The translations under genes and the position numbers were made by a program. From Chimonanthus salicifolius (taxonomy: Eukaryota; Streptophyta; Magnoliopsida; Laurales; Calycanthaceae), in NCBI GenBank assembly GCA_013350335.1, contig CM023541.1, positions 63,429,413 to 63,493,412 on the forward strand: a DNA stretch of 64,000 nucleotides, in the 5' to 3' direction. Numbering within the stretch: the stretch's first letter is position 1; each line of letters begins with the position of its first letter. A model generated the notes under the pieces. That model saw only the letters and a program-made list of their open reading frames with translations. It did no database searches and was not told where the DNA came from. This document shows positions 12,786 to 23,991 of this stretch, piece by piece.

Positions 12786-13028
12786 AACAAAATAATAATT
12801 TTTTTGAATAAAATAATAATATTTATTTATTCAATTACTTATTCATTTTTTTTCCAATGGGAACCAACATTAAAAATCACAAGCAACAAAATATCAAATA
12901 ATATATATATATATATAATTTTTTTTTGGAATAAAATAATAATATTTATTTATTCAATTATTTATTATTATTATTTTTTCAATGGGAACCGACATTACAA
13001 ATCACAAGCAACCATAATATCAAATAAA
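12786..13028. repeat. Tandem duplication of ~120 bp inside the solo LTR
   Basis: Two diverged copies (about 12786-12902 and 12916-13028) share AATAAAATAATAATATTTAT, TTCAATGGGAACC and AATCACAAGCAAC. A short AT microsatellite lies between them. Confidence 0.7.
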
Positions 13029-14346
13029 ACTTTTTTTTTTTTCTTCTTCTTCCTCCCCCGTTCACTGTCTGCAACAGACAGTGAACGGCCGGGAACAGTA
13101 AAAAATGGATTTGTAAATGGGGGATTTTCTGGACTCGATTTTTACATCTGACCGGTCCGATGGATTCCTTCGGGAGTCCTCTTTCCATAGGGAGAGGTTT
13201 GGAGCTTTGAAACTCAGTAAGCCATCCGATCTTAGCACCGGAAGCTCACTGATACGAGGAACCTTAGAATTTTTCCTAAACTTTGAAATCATTTTTCTCA
13301 CTGAAAACAAAGCCAAATTCAAAATTTCTTGATTCAAAACCGATCGAAATTGAAAGGGAAATGCAGTGGTTACCTTGGATTGAATTCCTGGGCTGAAATC
13401 CGGATTTTTGAAAAAAAATTCCTCTAAGTTACTATTACTGAAAAAAAACGGAAGTCTCGGCTGGGTGGGTTTCTGCAAGAGAACAGAGACAGAGAGGAGA
13501 GAAGAAGGTTTGTGGGAATTAAAAACCGAAGGCTAAGCCGGTTTATATAGATTTTTGGCCGGAAAATCCGGTGATGGGACGGGACGACGCCGAAAAATCG
13601 GGTCGAGCAGGGCACGCCGCTGACGCTCGAAACAGTGCCTGATTCAGGGTTTGTAAATCAGCCCTTTCCATTTTCCATTTTTGCAAAAAGGGCCCTATTT
13701 TGTCAAAAACTGGATTTTTAACTAAAAAAATAATTTAAAAAGTTCAAAAATTTAATCCAACCTTACAGATATGTTGGGTTTAAAAATATTAATCACCATA
13801 AAAATTTTGAAATTTAACTCTTATTAAAAACCATTTATTTAAATAAAAACCATAAATTTACACTATTTACTTAAATAAAGAATTGTTAAAATAAACAATT
13901 TAGAAACATCATTTTGAGATGAAATGAAATAAATAGACCATTCTTCAAATGGTCTACCATAAAATACTAATTTCAAAATTTATTTCATTTTCAAAACCCT
14001 TTAAAATAATTAATACTCCCTTTCGGGGTTTTGACGGGCGGGATTTAAATACCATTTTCTGAAAATAAATTCATTTTAAAATCAGAAATGCAAATCCTTT
14101 ATTTAGGAGAATATTATTTACCAATAATATACACATATCAACAATATTTAAAAAAATATACACAACAAGTGGTAAATTACCAAAATGCCCCTCCAGCTGG
14201 ACGAGTCGGATCACTAAGTTTTCGGGCTCAGATCGGGCCAAACCTGGGCTTTCCTCAAAGCCCTAACCAAAATCTCCGAGATTAATCGGTTAAAAAAGAT
14301 TAACAAGCTAAAACACGCCTAATCTAAAGTAAGGTATTATAGTAGT

Positions 14347-14781
14347 TGTCTTCTCATTCACGCTAGATGTAGACATCATTATCGAAAGACACATGATTTA
14401 TTTATTTTTCTTGGGTGGTATTTGATTTTGATTTGCACTTTCTCTGTGTACTTTTTGTTGTCTATATTCTAAATTTAGCGACAAACCCAAGTTCTCATTT
14501 TATAAGACAAGTACCTTTACCATCAAGCCAACCCTTTACAGTTGCCTCTGATCTTCTTTCTTTCACCTCTTAGTCCAAGGAACAAGGCAAGTCCCATCCA
14601 TAGAAGGTGAGATGGGTCTTAAACCCTTGACCATGGTGATCGTCTCTATCGTCCAAGAATATTTCAACGTGGATGATTTCAGCCATGCATGTTGGACGAG
14701 TTAAAAAAAAGAAAGAAAAGAAACAGTACACCGAAAATTCAAAACTTCTTACCAGAGAGATTAGTCAGCATGAAATTCTAT

Positions 14782-14825
<44 letters not shown>

Positions 14826-15092
14826 CTCGTTTGTTTTTCTTTGCAATTGTGCATCCCATCTGCATTACCAGCGTCACCACTCTTCTGCATTGCACCACTT
14901 GCCAGAGTTAACTCGCAATTCACGAATTCCTCCACACTGGAACTCTTTTTCCTTCTCTCATCATTGAAAATTCCACATCAATTTCTTTGCAACCCATAAA
15001 ATCCATTTCCACACGTTGGATTTCCATGAATTTGCACATGAAAATCCAACTTTCTTGAACCCGAAGATGGGTTTAAATACCAAAAATTTCCA
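14347..15092. other. Spacer between solo LTR and copy C, with GA microsatellite
   Basis: No gene recognised. A (GA)n tract occupies about 14785-14821. The following 250 bp are pyrimidine-rich, like a plant leader, but no start codon with a credible protein follows. The stretch ends where homology to copy B begins. Confidence 0.5.
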
Positions 15093-16442
15093 TGAGTACT
15101 TGTTAAATACTTGAATTTTAGAGGCTGTTCTCCTGCTTTTATTTTTGGCATCTTTGATGCGTTTGTTTTGCAAGTTTTGGATTTGTTGCTTACATGGAGT
15201 CAAGTCTAATGGCCACAATAGTTTGCATCTGTCAAATGTTTACTTGTATGGATGGGGTTGAATGGAAAGAAGAATTCAGCGATGATGGCAGTACCAGAGT
15301 GATGGTGATATATTGTCAATTATTGTCTCTTCATTTGTTGCTGCGTGGTGAATTGACTAGGTCCAATCAAGAAATCTATTCTTATTGTTCGGATGCTGTT
15401 TATGTGTACATAATGTTTTTATTTTATTTTTGGCAATAAATTGATTAGACTGAAAATGAAGTTGGAAGAATATTTTGGATTCCAAGTGATCGAGAACAGT
15501 GGTAAAAGGAGATGAGTGGAGAATTAGAACTCATATAGTTGATCTACGTTGATGGGATGAGGCGACCACAGGTGGTGGGAGACTTCAATGAGGAAGACAG
15601 CAGCAGTCAAAGCAAGAGTGACGGCTCTTATTTGCAACAAAACAATGAGAAGAAACAGTATGTTCTGCAGAGTAAATTGGTGAGAAATCCGATGGGTCCT
15701 GGGTCCTTTCCGTATTCATGTGTCTTGTATTAAATCCTTTAGGTTGAGTTTTTGAGGTTTTTGTCGATCAACCGACAGGGTTTTGTTGGTTGAGTTAGCC
15801 AAATGTGGTGAACAAATGTGTGTTGTTTGATTATTGTGGTGAACAAATAGTTTGCATATTTGGTTTATGCTTGGTACTAACTTCTTGCACTGCTGAAAGG
15901 CCCAAGTTTTCTTTGGTTGCAGGGTGCTGTGACCTTATTTGCGATTTTTGCATTTGGTTTCAAATTAGGGTTTGATTATGTATGAATTTTAATTGAGATC
16001 CATCTCTATGTTGAGTTTGTTTTTGGAACTTGTGTTTACTTCGAAAGGATAGGCTTCCATTTCTATATCTAAATGCCTCCACTATTTAGGATAGATTGTC
16101 CATGTTGACCCAAACCACGTTACCTTTTGTACGGACTCTGCAGCATCCATGAACGTTTTCTTTCGCAGAGAGAAGACTCTTTGAGCATGAACATAATATC
16201 TATTTGATTTTGTGAGAAGGTGGGGGAGTGTTAATGTCACGAGCATTCGAGTCAACTTGGTTGAGTTGGATCCAAATCAGTCAGGAATGATCTTGAGTAT
16301 CAGTCAAACTCTGAAAAGATATAAATTGGAAAAAAAAAAAATTGTCTTCCAGGGAAAGTCACAACAAGTGGTTCTTTTGTTAAGATGTTTAAGCATACTC
16401 TTCAATTGATCTATTTTTAAATGTGCGTTATGGCAACCATAA

Positions 16443-16580
16443 TTTTTTTTGGGAAACGCAGAAATAGTCCTACTAAAACTCTCATGGATGAGCTACTACC
16501 TCCAAAGCACAGTAAGACTAAGCCATGGGAGCTCGAACGCATTACTTCCCGGTTCCTAAGGCGGGGAGGTAACCAATGTG
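16443..16580 (-). mobile_element. tRNA-like SINE (copy C)
   Basis: A 138-bp insert with a T-run at its left end (poly-A on the minus strand), flanked by GGCAACCATAA (16432-16442) and GGTAACCATAA (16581-16591). On the minus strand it has a promoter-like ATTGGTTACC and a box-B-like GCGTTCGAGCTCC. Copy A has the empty site (GGCAACCATC at 6931-6940), which proves insertion. Copy B has it at 29670-29807. Confidence 0.75.
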
Positions 16581-16851
16581 GGTAACCATAAATTTTGAAA
16601 AATTCAATCTGTATAGAATTAGTGTGTCATGTCAATATTAGCATTTGCAAGTAACAAATTTAAGTCCAAATATATAAGGAAATGGGTGATTATTAGTTTA
16701 GGGGAGACCTGTGAACGAGCATCACCTTAAAGGGAAACCTGAGTTGAAATGTGCGGTTGACATAAATCGGTGAAAGCTATCAAGTAATTTGTTAGGCAAG
16801 CCCACCATGATTCTTTCAAGAGATCTTGAACGTTGAATGTAGGGAAGTCAT

Positions 16852-17322
16852 TAGGGGTGCAACCTGCCCTGGATACCGGATGAAAAACAAGTCGAAAATA
16901 TCGGGTTCTGGTTGGCAGGGGCTCAGTTTGGACTATTTTTGGGCTCAAAGTACCATGGCCTAATTTGAATTCAATGTTAGATGGGCCTAGTTTAAGAAAG
17001 TTCAACTTTAGCTAAAAAACCTGAATTTGAGCTAAAACTAATAAAAATGAAGTTTTAGTTATATTGTAAAGGAATGTGATATTTATATTTATATTTGATA
17101 ATAATAGCACTACAAACCTATCTTGTACCGAAAGAGGCCGACATATGGATCTTAGATTTGAAATTGGGTTATACCTTACAAACAGAATTTGGTTCACAGG
17201 CTCAGGTTTTAACAATTTGAATCAACTAGGCCCAGTATTGGGCTCAGGTCCTTTAAATACAAATCAGGCCTAGCCTTAAGTTGGTCTAAATCCTGGCTCG
17301 GCCTACCTGAGTTGCAACCAGA
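16852..17322. mobile_element. Candidate hAT-like MITE (copy C)
   Basis: The segment opens TAGGGGTGCAACCTGCCC and closes with GAGTTGCAACCAGA, giving roughly inverted ends around GGGTGCAAC. It is full of GGGCTCAG, GGCCTA and GGCCCAG words as in many plant MITEs. Flanks GAAGTCAT and ATCTGTCAT agree only partly. The same segment is at about 30079-30551 in B and is cut off at 7558 in A. Identity is tentative. Confidence 0.35.
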
Positions 17323-17982
17323 ATCTGTCATGGACTGATGAGCTTGGGAAATCTGGAACTATACAGAAGCATGATAGGATGGATCTTGCTATGAATTTAA
17401 AGAGGCCCAACAGATAGATGGGTTGACTTCTGGTAACTTGTAATTTATGGAGGCCCTGTCAAGGAATGAACACATAATTGATTAATTTTATGTCACAAAC
17501 ATAGAGGCTACGATGCATGGACAAAGACTTTATAGATAAAAATAAAATGTTTTGACATGGATATTTTGCCGACATCAAAGTGTCTTTAAAATATATCTTA
17601 TAAGTAGGTCATGAACGAGACTTTCGTAATTGATTGCATTGGTGAGATTATTAATGGACCAGGGGCTTCTTTCCATCTTCAGGGTCAGTTTAGTTTTGAG
17701 TTTAGACCTTTGGGCAGTCAAATTTATTAACAAAATAATATATGGCACCATGTTTATTAATGGACTCTGGCTACAGGGTAGAGTAGGCCGTCACCTAAGG
17801 CTTCAAAAAATAGGTCCAAAAAATTAGAAAATAAAAGAGGGATACAATTGCAGTAGGACCCCATCTTAAGAATTTGCCTAGAGCCCTTGAAATTTCAAAG
17901 CATCTCAAGGCCAGCACTGTTAATTGAAGTGATTCGATCTATGTTTTTTTTTTCACCGTTAAGACGGTGAGCTATCACTTAA

Positions 17983-18109
17983 TCTTATTTTTTGCATCAA
18001 TTCCCTTTCTTTATCTTTTGTTGGTTCTTTGTGTGTCCACCTCGACCACTTCTTTGTACTTTTCTTTTTTTATTAAATGAAGTTATCTGTTACCTATTAA
18101 AAAAAAAAT
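17983..18109 (+). mobile_element. LINE-like 3' end with poly-A (copy B)
   Basis: Same sequence as 285-416, with a short A-run at about 18099-18108. It forms the first bases of copy B immediately after the end of copy C, so the duplication breakpoint lies in or beside a LINE tail. Confidence 0.4.
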
Positions 18110-19009
18110 GTATGCCCATGGGTACTCTCTCCTCAGCTCATATCATAGGCCCCACATACTACTGTTTATGAATTCATTATTATCTCAAGTGTTAAATCTT
18201 ATCCTGGTCAAACTATTTTAAGCCTCCATATCATTGTCCCATACTTGCTGACAAATTCTATTTGCTAGACTCTCATGAGTGCCGAATTGGAGAATTTGAT
18301 TCAAAGTGGGTTAAGGGTATATGAGGATTTGGATAAGTCATAAGTGGGTTCCACTGTTAAAAAATGACAAAGCCACACTCTTGAAGGGTGGAACAAAACT
18401 ACTCAACTTTTATATAGATACATTACCATAGGTGCAACATAATTGCAGAATATTGTGTGAAAATGGGTCACCCACACATTACAAACTATAATGAAAGATG
18501 GGTCTACTAAACATGCATAGTGATAGCTTAAAGCTATGGTGGCTCTGGCGCAAGGCATCATGCTACAACTTGGAAAAGCATTTGACATTCAACATTGACA
18601 GTATGGTCAGTGAGAGTGGTCCTCGTGGAGTACAAGTTACTAGCGAATTGTCCAAGTTTGAGGAGAAGCCTTTCCAGCACAAGAAGATGGAACATAGAAC
18701 CAAAGGGCAAGAGCAGGACAAGGCCAATATGAGACTCGCAGTTGGATCCACAATAAAACTGCTTCAGTGTTTGTGCTTTGGCCCATAGCAGCACCTAAGA
18801 CACTACATGCCAGCAGTGATCAGTGAGTTTTCCTGCTGTGCCCTATGAAACACAGCAACGATATCACAAAACCACATGTAATTGCTGACTTATAGCAACA
18901 GCAAATAATACAATCGAAAGGAAGTTCCATTTTGATCCAGATTCATACAGTTAATTGATAAATAATACCACAAACAGTAAATGCAGCAGATTCTTGGACT
19001 TCAACTTAC

Positions 19010-20574
19010 TAAAAGGCGGTTTGAATCTGGATGAAACATGATACTGGTTACAACTCCTTTATGACCTTTGAAGTAATGAGTGCAGAATCCACCCTCAATA
19101 TCCCAAACAAGAACCTTCCGATCTGCTCCACCAGTCGCAAGCAGTCCCCCTGATGAATCGCATGCCATCCTCATCACAGGGCCATCATGTGCCTATTCAA
19201 AACAACTGCATTAGATTCAATTGAACTATCAAATCACATAAACAAGTAATCCTAGGCTGCATTTGGATGCATAGAAAGGAAAATGCTTCCAGGAAAATGA
19301 TTGATTTTAACTAAAAAGGAAACTGGTTTAACCATTTTTTGTTTTAAATTTGGTTATTTCCAGGAATATTTTCCTTTCTATGCATCCAAAATGAACCTAG
19401 ATAAAAATATTTGTGTTATTAGCTCAAATACATACTTGTACTTTCCTGGAAAATTAACCAATTCACATTGTAGTTAAAATTTGTAATTTTTCAAGCAAGT
19501 ACTTTTCCCTCCATGCACTTGAACTAAGTTTCACTAGCAGCTTGGATCCAAGGAAAGAAAACTGCACTCCTAGAAAATATGTTGGAAGTGCAAACCAAAT
19601 ACAACCTTTTGTCTTCCAATGACCCTTTGTCTTTCAATGAGTTCATTATTTTAGTTTAAAGGGGAGTTACCATTGAAAGAGAGTTACCAACCATTGAAGG
19701 AGAGTTACCAACAACCATTGAGTTTCTAAGGAGTTACCAACAACCATTGAGTTTCCAAAGAGTCTTTTTATATATCTTTTATTATATGAGTTTCTTTTTT
19801 AAATGGTTGTGTCCTTTTATATATTGTGTCTTTTCATATGTTTAATCTAAGATTATATAAAGTGAAGTTGTGCAGTGTTTAGCCATCTTCAAGTTCCTAA
19901 ATATTTTTTTTTGGCTTTGTAAAGTCCAACAAAATAGTCATTTTTAACCAAACTTGCTTATACACAAATGTACATTTTAATTGCAAACCTTTTCATTCAC
20001 CGAAATGGAGCGTAAGGTTCAGCCTGGATGCGCTGAAAACTCTGGAGCATAGCTATTTTTGAATAAAAAAGGGCTAAACCCAATTATACTTGATTTCTGT
20101 GATTTTTATTATTATTCGTTTTTACAATAAAATATCTTTTTTCCCCGGAGCATAGCCATTTTTCAATAAAAAAATGGGGAACCCAACTATACTTTTGACA
20201 AAATGAGTAAAATTACATTAGAAGAAATCAGTTTCCTTTCCACGAAACCAAAAAGAGACTTAATTTCTTCTCTTTACCTTCCAAGAGCGTATGCATTTGG
20301 AAGACGAAAGATCCCAGACCCTGACCAATCTGCTGTGGGTGGCGGAGAAAAGGAGTGAGTCGTCGGGGCTGAGGGCGAGAGCTGTGATGGGCTCGGAATC
20401 GCCTTCTAGAGTGGTCTTGATGGAGGCATTGGATGAATCGACGATGTTGATCTTGTCGTCGCAGGCACATACAATAAAGGTTCCGTTGGAGAAGATGGAG
20501 TACGGCCCTCCGGAGTAGAACTGCTGCAGAGATGCCACGCAACTGTAGTTCTTCTTCAAGCTCTGAGACGCCAT
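19010..20574 (-). pseudogene. TOZ: TOZ/UTP13-like WD40 fragment, exons 1-2 (copy B)
   Basis: Exon 1 is 20278-20574 (99 codons) and exon 2 is 19010-19192 (61 codons), with the same splice sites as copy A and nearly the same protein (for example SSGS becomes SNGT near residue 30). The frames are still open. Intron 1 carries an extra 352-bp solo LTR (19580-19931) and lacks about 108 bp present in copy A. Left of the fragment the sequence is the duplicated flank and then copy C, so the remaining WD repeats are absent for certain. The gene start is duplicated without its body and cannot make a whole Utp13-like protein. It could still be transcribed from its own promoter. The G-box on the TOZ side of copy A reads CATGTG here. 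Confidence 0.75.
19580..19931 (+). mobile_element. Copia-type solo LTR in TOZ copy B intron 1
   Basis: 352 bp starting TGTTGGAAGTG and ending AAGTCCAACA, flanked by perfect 5-bp repeats AAATA (19575-19579 and 19932-19936). Copy A has the uninterrupted sequence (AGAAAATAATCATTT near 1994). A plus-strand TATATAAAG box at about 19853 fits LTR U3. It inserted after the A/B duplication. Confidence 0.85.
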
Positions 20575-23049
20575 CAAAATGAAAGAGCAAAGATGTCTTC
20601 TTCTTATTCTTTATTTTATAGAAGGAGATAATAATCTCTGCGTAAAGGAAAAAGATGAAAAAAGATTTCTTCTTCTGAGTCGCAGACACAAAAGGCTAAA
20701 ATTGAATGAAAACCGCCGGAGACGAGAAGTTCTGGAGGGAGGAGGAGACAAGCTCGCATGTGCCACTCGCATGTGGCACTTGACGGATTAGGGTTTTGAG
20801 ATTACTGATCCGTTGAGATTTGATAATATGATTAAAATATTAATATTATAAAACTTTTAGTACAACAGGTAAAATATTGTTCTGAAGAATGTTGCTGATT
20901 GAAGTTTTAAAGTAAGTGACTTATGAAAAATAATTGATAAAATTTAAAAATTAAATTAATAGAATAAATTATTCAAATAATAATAATAATTAAATATTGA
21001 TATTAAAATTTAAAGTTTAATTGGAGCCAAATTTCAGTCAAATTCTCCTTTTACTAAATATGAATTTATTTAAAATATCCAAAAAAATCAAAATTAATCG
21101 CTAATAAACTATCTAAGTAAAGAAACTAAATGATTTATTCAACTTTTTTAAGAGTAAAAGATGTTTATATTATTAAGCCAAAATCAATTAAAGAATATCA
21201 AAATAAGGGTAGCGATGATTTTTGTGTAACCAGGTACGGGAACGAGTGGATTTCCCACTTTACCATTCAACTACGGTATAAATCGGCTCACTGAAATTTA
21301 TTTAAGTGAGAGTGTTTTTTTTATATAAAACAACAAATTAGATCACTGAAATCGGATGATTGACTAGACCACTGAATTTTTCTTAAAATGCTTTTGTACG
21401 ACAGTAGAAGGTTAAAATGGATAATACCCGAAAATCCATGTCTTATTATACAAAATGTTAGTGGGATGATCGTTATCCCAAAATAATATAAATATATAAA
21501 GACTCATAAGCACTCAATGGACTAGTGGGCTGATAGCAGGGAAATAAATCTCGGCCGAGATCTTAGACAAATGTCGGCTGATTTTTTTTTTAAAGTAATA
21601 TCAATTGTGGGCCATGCTGATATCTCTACCGACAAATGTCGGGCCGAATTTTCGAACCTGTCGATAGACAGCCCACCGAACAAACCTATATTCTCTCCAC
21701 CATTCCACCCAGCCCAATATATGCAAGCTGAAAGCATACATGGATTCTTTGTAAAGAAGACAAAATGATCAACATCTTTTCAATATTCTTTGAAATTGGT
21801 TTCCCATGTCATACTTTCAAAAAATAGAAGGTCTCATCCTTTCAAGGTTCACATTGATTGGAGTAACAAAACTATATTTTTTAAGTTATTTAAATTTAAT
21901 TTGTTATTATTTGAATATATAAAATTTTCATTATAGAGAGCTAAATTTGACTTATTTGATTAGTTCATTTAAATAATCAATATATAATTTCAAAAGTTAA
22001 AAATTAACCTCATTAGATCAATAAAACTATATTTTAATTCTATAAAATTTGGCCACTTTAGTTATTATTTTAATTTCAAAACTTTTTATCAAATTTGAAT
22101 ATCAATCTAACTTAAAGTGATTGATCTTAAAAAGTTTGATAAAATAAGATCTTTAGTTATTAAATGATAAAATTAAATTTATAAATATTTAAAATTTAAT
22201 AAAATTAAGAGTTACATTGCAGATAAAATTGCATTTAATTCTATTCACCGGTTCTATTTAAATAAAAAATAATTTTTAAAACTTAAATTTATTTTTAAGA
22301 TATAAAGGTTAAAAGATGGAAAATTAGAAATAAAGTTTTTTAAATGAAAAGAGATTTGATTTATGTTCAGTCATTCATTTTGTAATTTTTATTAAAATAA
22401 ATTCTTATATTTTAGTGAATCTAAAAATATAGTTTAAATAATATGGTTTATAAAATTTGATAAAAAATACTTGTCATTAAAATTAGATAAATGATCTCTC
22501 CCGTCACACCGCCGAGTCTCTACAATTTGGCACGTGGAGTCGTGTACTGGCTTAGTGCTGCTCGTTTAACCATGGTGCATTCTCCAACTCTCGTTCGAAT
22601 CTGGTTCGACCATCCCTACCAAGTCTCACCTCGCGAGCTATATCTATCTGACTCTTCCCTCCGTTCTCTCTCACTTCCCACTGTGTATTATTTTCCACGA
22701 TCCAAACAAACAAGGAATTCATTTTCTCCGCAGAGTGCCTTTTCCTCATTTCTTCTTCTCATCTTTCTGAATTTCCGAAGCAAAAAATTGCTTCCATTTC
22801 TACTCTTGGATTACCATTCTGACTGAGAAACTTAGAATATAAGAAACAACCGAATCTCTCTTAATTTTCCGTCTTTTCAATTGCAAAGAATTTGTTTTCC
22901 TCGTTTTTTCTTCTCACCTTCTTTCCCTTTTCCCCGCAAAGTTGCTTCCATTTCTCCTCTTTTGGATTCTCCAATCTGATTGAGAAACTAAGAATAGAAG
23001 AAAAATATTGAATCTTTCTCTAAATTCTCCTTTTCCGACCATCTTAGGT
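20575..23049. promoter_or_regulatory. Divergent TOZ-ITPK1 intergenic region (copy B)
   Basis: Collinear with 2641-4856. A G-box CACGTG is kept on the ITPK1 side (22531-22536) but that on the TOZ side is mutated. The ITPK1 leader holds about 270 bp missing in copy A, including two tandem versions of TTGCTTCCATTTCT (about 22787 and 22943). Thus the two ITPK1 genes differ more in their leaders than in their proteins. Confidence 0.55.
21537..21660. mobile_element. hAT-like MITE, CGGCCGAT family (copy B)
   Basis: Counterpart of 3606-3744. It begins CAGGGAAATAAATCTCGG and ends TTTTCGAACCTG, giving the CAGGG...C(C)CTG ends expected of hAT elements. Flanks are GCTGATAG and TCGATAGA. Confidence 0.5.
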
Positions 23050-23991
23050 ATGTCGGATTCTTCTAGAAGGTTCTTAATCGGGTATGCACTAACTCCCAAG
23101 AGGCAGCAAAGCTTCATACAACCCTCTCTCCTTGATGTCGCAAAATCCCGCGGCATCGATCTTGTTCCCATTGATTCGGAACGCTTACTCTCTGATCAAG
23201 GCCCCTTTGATATTATCCTCCACAAACTTTACAGTGAAAGCTGGAAATCCCAGCTCCTGGACTACACTTGCCGGAACCCTAATGTCATCGTTATTGATCC
23301 ACCGGATGCTATTCACCGCCTCCACAACCGCATCTCCATGCTCAAGGTCGTTTCTGAATTGACACTCCCACAGCAGCTCCAGACCTTTGGAATCCCCAAT
23401 CAGCTCGTCATCTATGACTCTGCCACACTTTCTGATCCTGACATGCTTGCTGGACTCCAGTTTCCTGTAATTTCGAAGCCAATTGTCGCTGATGGCACCA
23501 CAAAATCGCACGAGATGTCACTTGTTTTCAATGTCGACGGGCTAAAGAAGCTCAAACCTCCAATTGTATTGCAGGAATTCATCAGCCATGGTGGTGTTCT
23601 CTTCAAGGTGTATGTAGTCGGAGAATATGTCAAGTGCGTGAAGCGACAATCACTGCCAGATGTTTCAGAGAAGATGTTGGATTGCTCGGATGGCTTGCTG
23701 TCTTTCTCACAGATTTCGAATGTGGCGACGGTGCAAGAGTGGAGAGATGAAAGTGAAATTGAGGTGGAAATGCCGCCATTTGATTTTATTAAGGAGATTG
23801 CAGGGGGCTTGCTGCAGGTGATGCAGGTGCATATGTTCAATTTCGATGTGATAAGAGATGCCAAGGTTGGGAACCATTATCTGATACTTGATATAAACTA
23901 CTTTCCTGGGTATGAGAAGATGCCATCCTATGAAACAGTCTTGACGGATTTCTTTTTGGATTTACTTCATCAAAATAAAATGGAAAGATAG
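23050..23991 (+). CDS. ITPK1: Inositol-tetrakisphosphate 1-kinase (copy B)
   Basis: Intact, intronless, 313 residues, ending at the same codon as copy A. Comparing the two proteins I count 11 substitutions: I15T, K18R, S46L, Q58H, Q89H, I119L, A124S, L160F, R231W, E272K and I280L. None hits the ATP-grasp landmarks [21 protein letters not shown], or the metal ligands D281 and N283, so both copies should be active inositol phosphate kinases. The gene keeps its proximal G-box but has a longer leader with an internal repeat. Expression from both copies could raise dosage or divide tissue roles; the sequence cannot tell which. Confidence 0.93.
   Translation: MSDSSRRFLIGYALTPKRQQSFIQPSLLDVAKSRGIDLVPIDSERLLSDQGPFDIILHKLYSESWKSQLLDYTCRNPNVIVIDPPDAIHRLHNRISMLKVVSELTLPQQLQTFGIPNQLVIYDSATLSDPDMLAGLQFPVISKPIVADGTTKSHEMSLVFNVDGLKKLKPPIVLQEFISHGGVLFKVYVVGEYVKCVKRQSLPDVSEKMLDCSDGLLSFSQISNVATVQEWRDESEIEVEMPPFDFIKEIAGGLLQVMQVHMFNFDVIRDAKVGNHYLILDINYFPGYEKMPSYETVLTDFFLDLLHQNKMER

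Larger units (their letters stand above)
10685..14341 (-). mobile_element. Solo LTR, long Ty3-type
   Basis: The segment is flanked by perfect 5-bp repeats GTAGT (10680-10684 and 14342-14346). Read on the minus strand it starts TATAATACC and ends GGGTCGGGGCGTGACA, a typical end of long plant Ty3 (chromovirus-like) LTRs. A minus-strand TATA box (CTATATAAACC) at about 13543-13553 is followed by a pyrimidine-rich leader, consistent with the U3/R boundary. No gag-pol or second LTR is seen, so it is a solo LTR of 3657 bp. The flanks agree for 9 bp (GTAGTTGTC), so a 9-bp duplication by another element type is a weaker alternative. Scattered short open frames inside are not taken as genes. Confidence 0.65.
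15093..17978. repeat. Copy C of the segmental duplication (downstream part only)
   Basis: Collinear with copy B from 24400 (TGAGTACTTGTTAAATACTT) through to 31166, apart from the LTR element in B (25603-29315) and about 215 bp missing at about 15790. It lacks TOZ and ITPK1. Its right end (GGTGAGCTATCAC) abuts the start of copy B, forming the tandem junction. Two frames conserved with B (15194-15439 and 15539-15733) show no known domain and are not called genes. At 16081-16100 it preserves the empty target site of the LTR element. Confidence 0.85.

Noticed and set aside
13062..13478. 138-codon minus-strand frame in the solo LTR
   Set aside because: It covers the LTR leader region and is a by-product of low stop density, with no gag or other domain.
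15194..15439. 81-codon frame MESSLMATIVC, conserved in copy B and interrupted in copy A
   Set aside because: The copy-A version at 6308 is frame-shifted, and the sequence has no recognisable protein family.
15539..15733. 64-codon frame with SSSQSKSDG, conserved at 24846-25040
   Set aside because: Conservation again follows from the duplication. No splice partners or known domain found; it may be a relic exon but cannot be supported.
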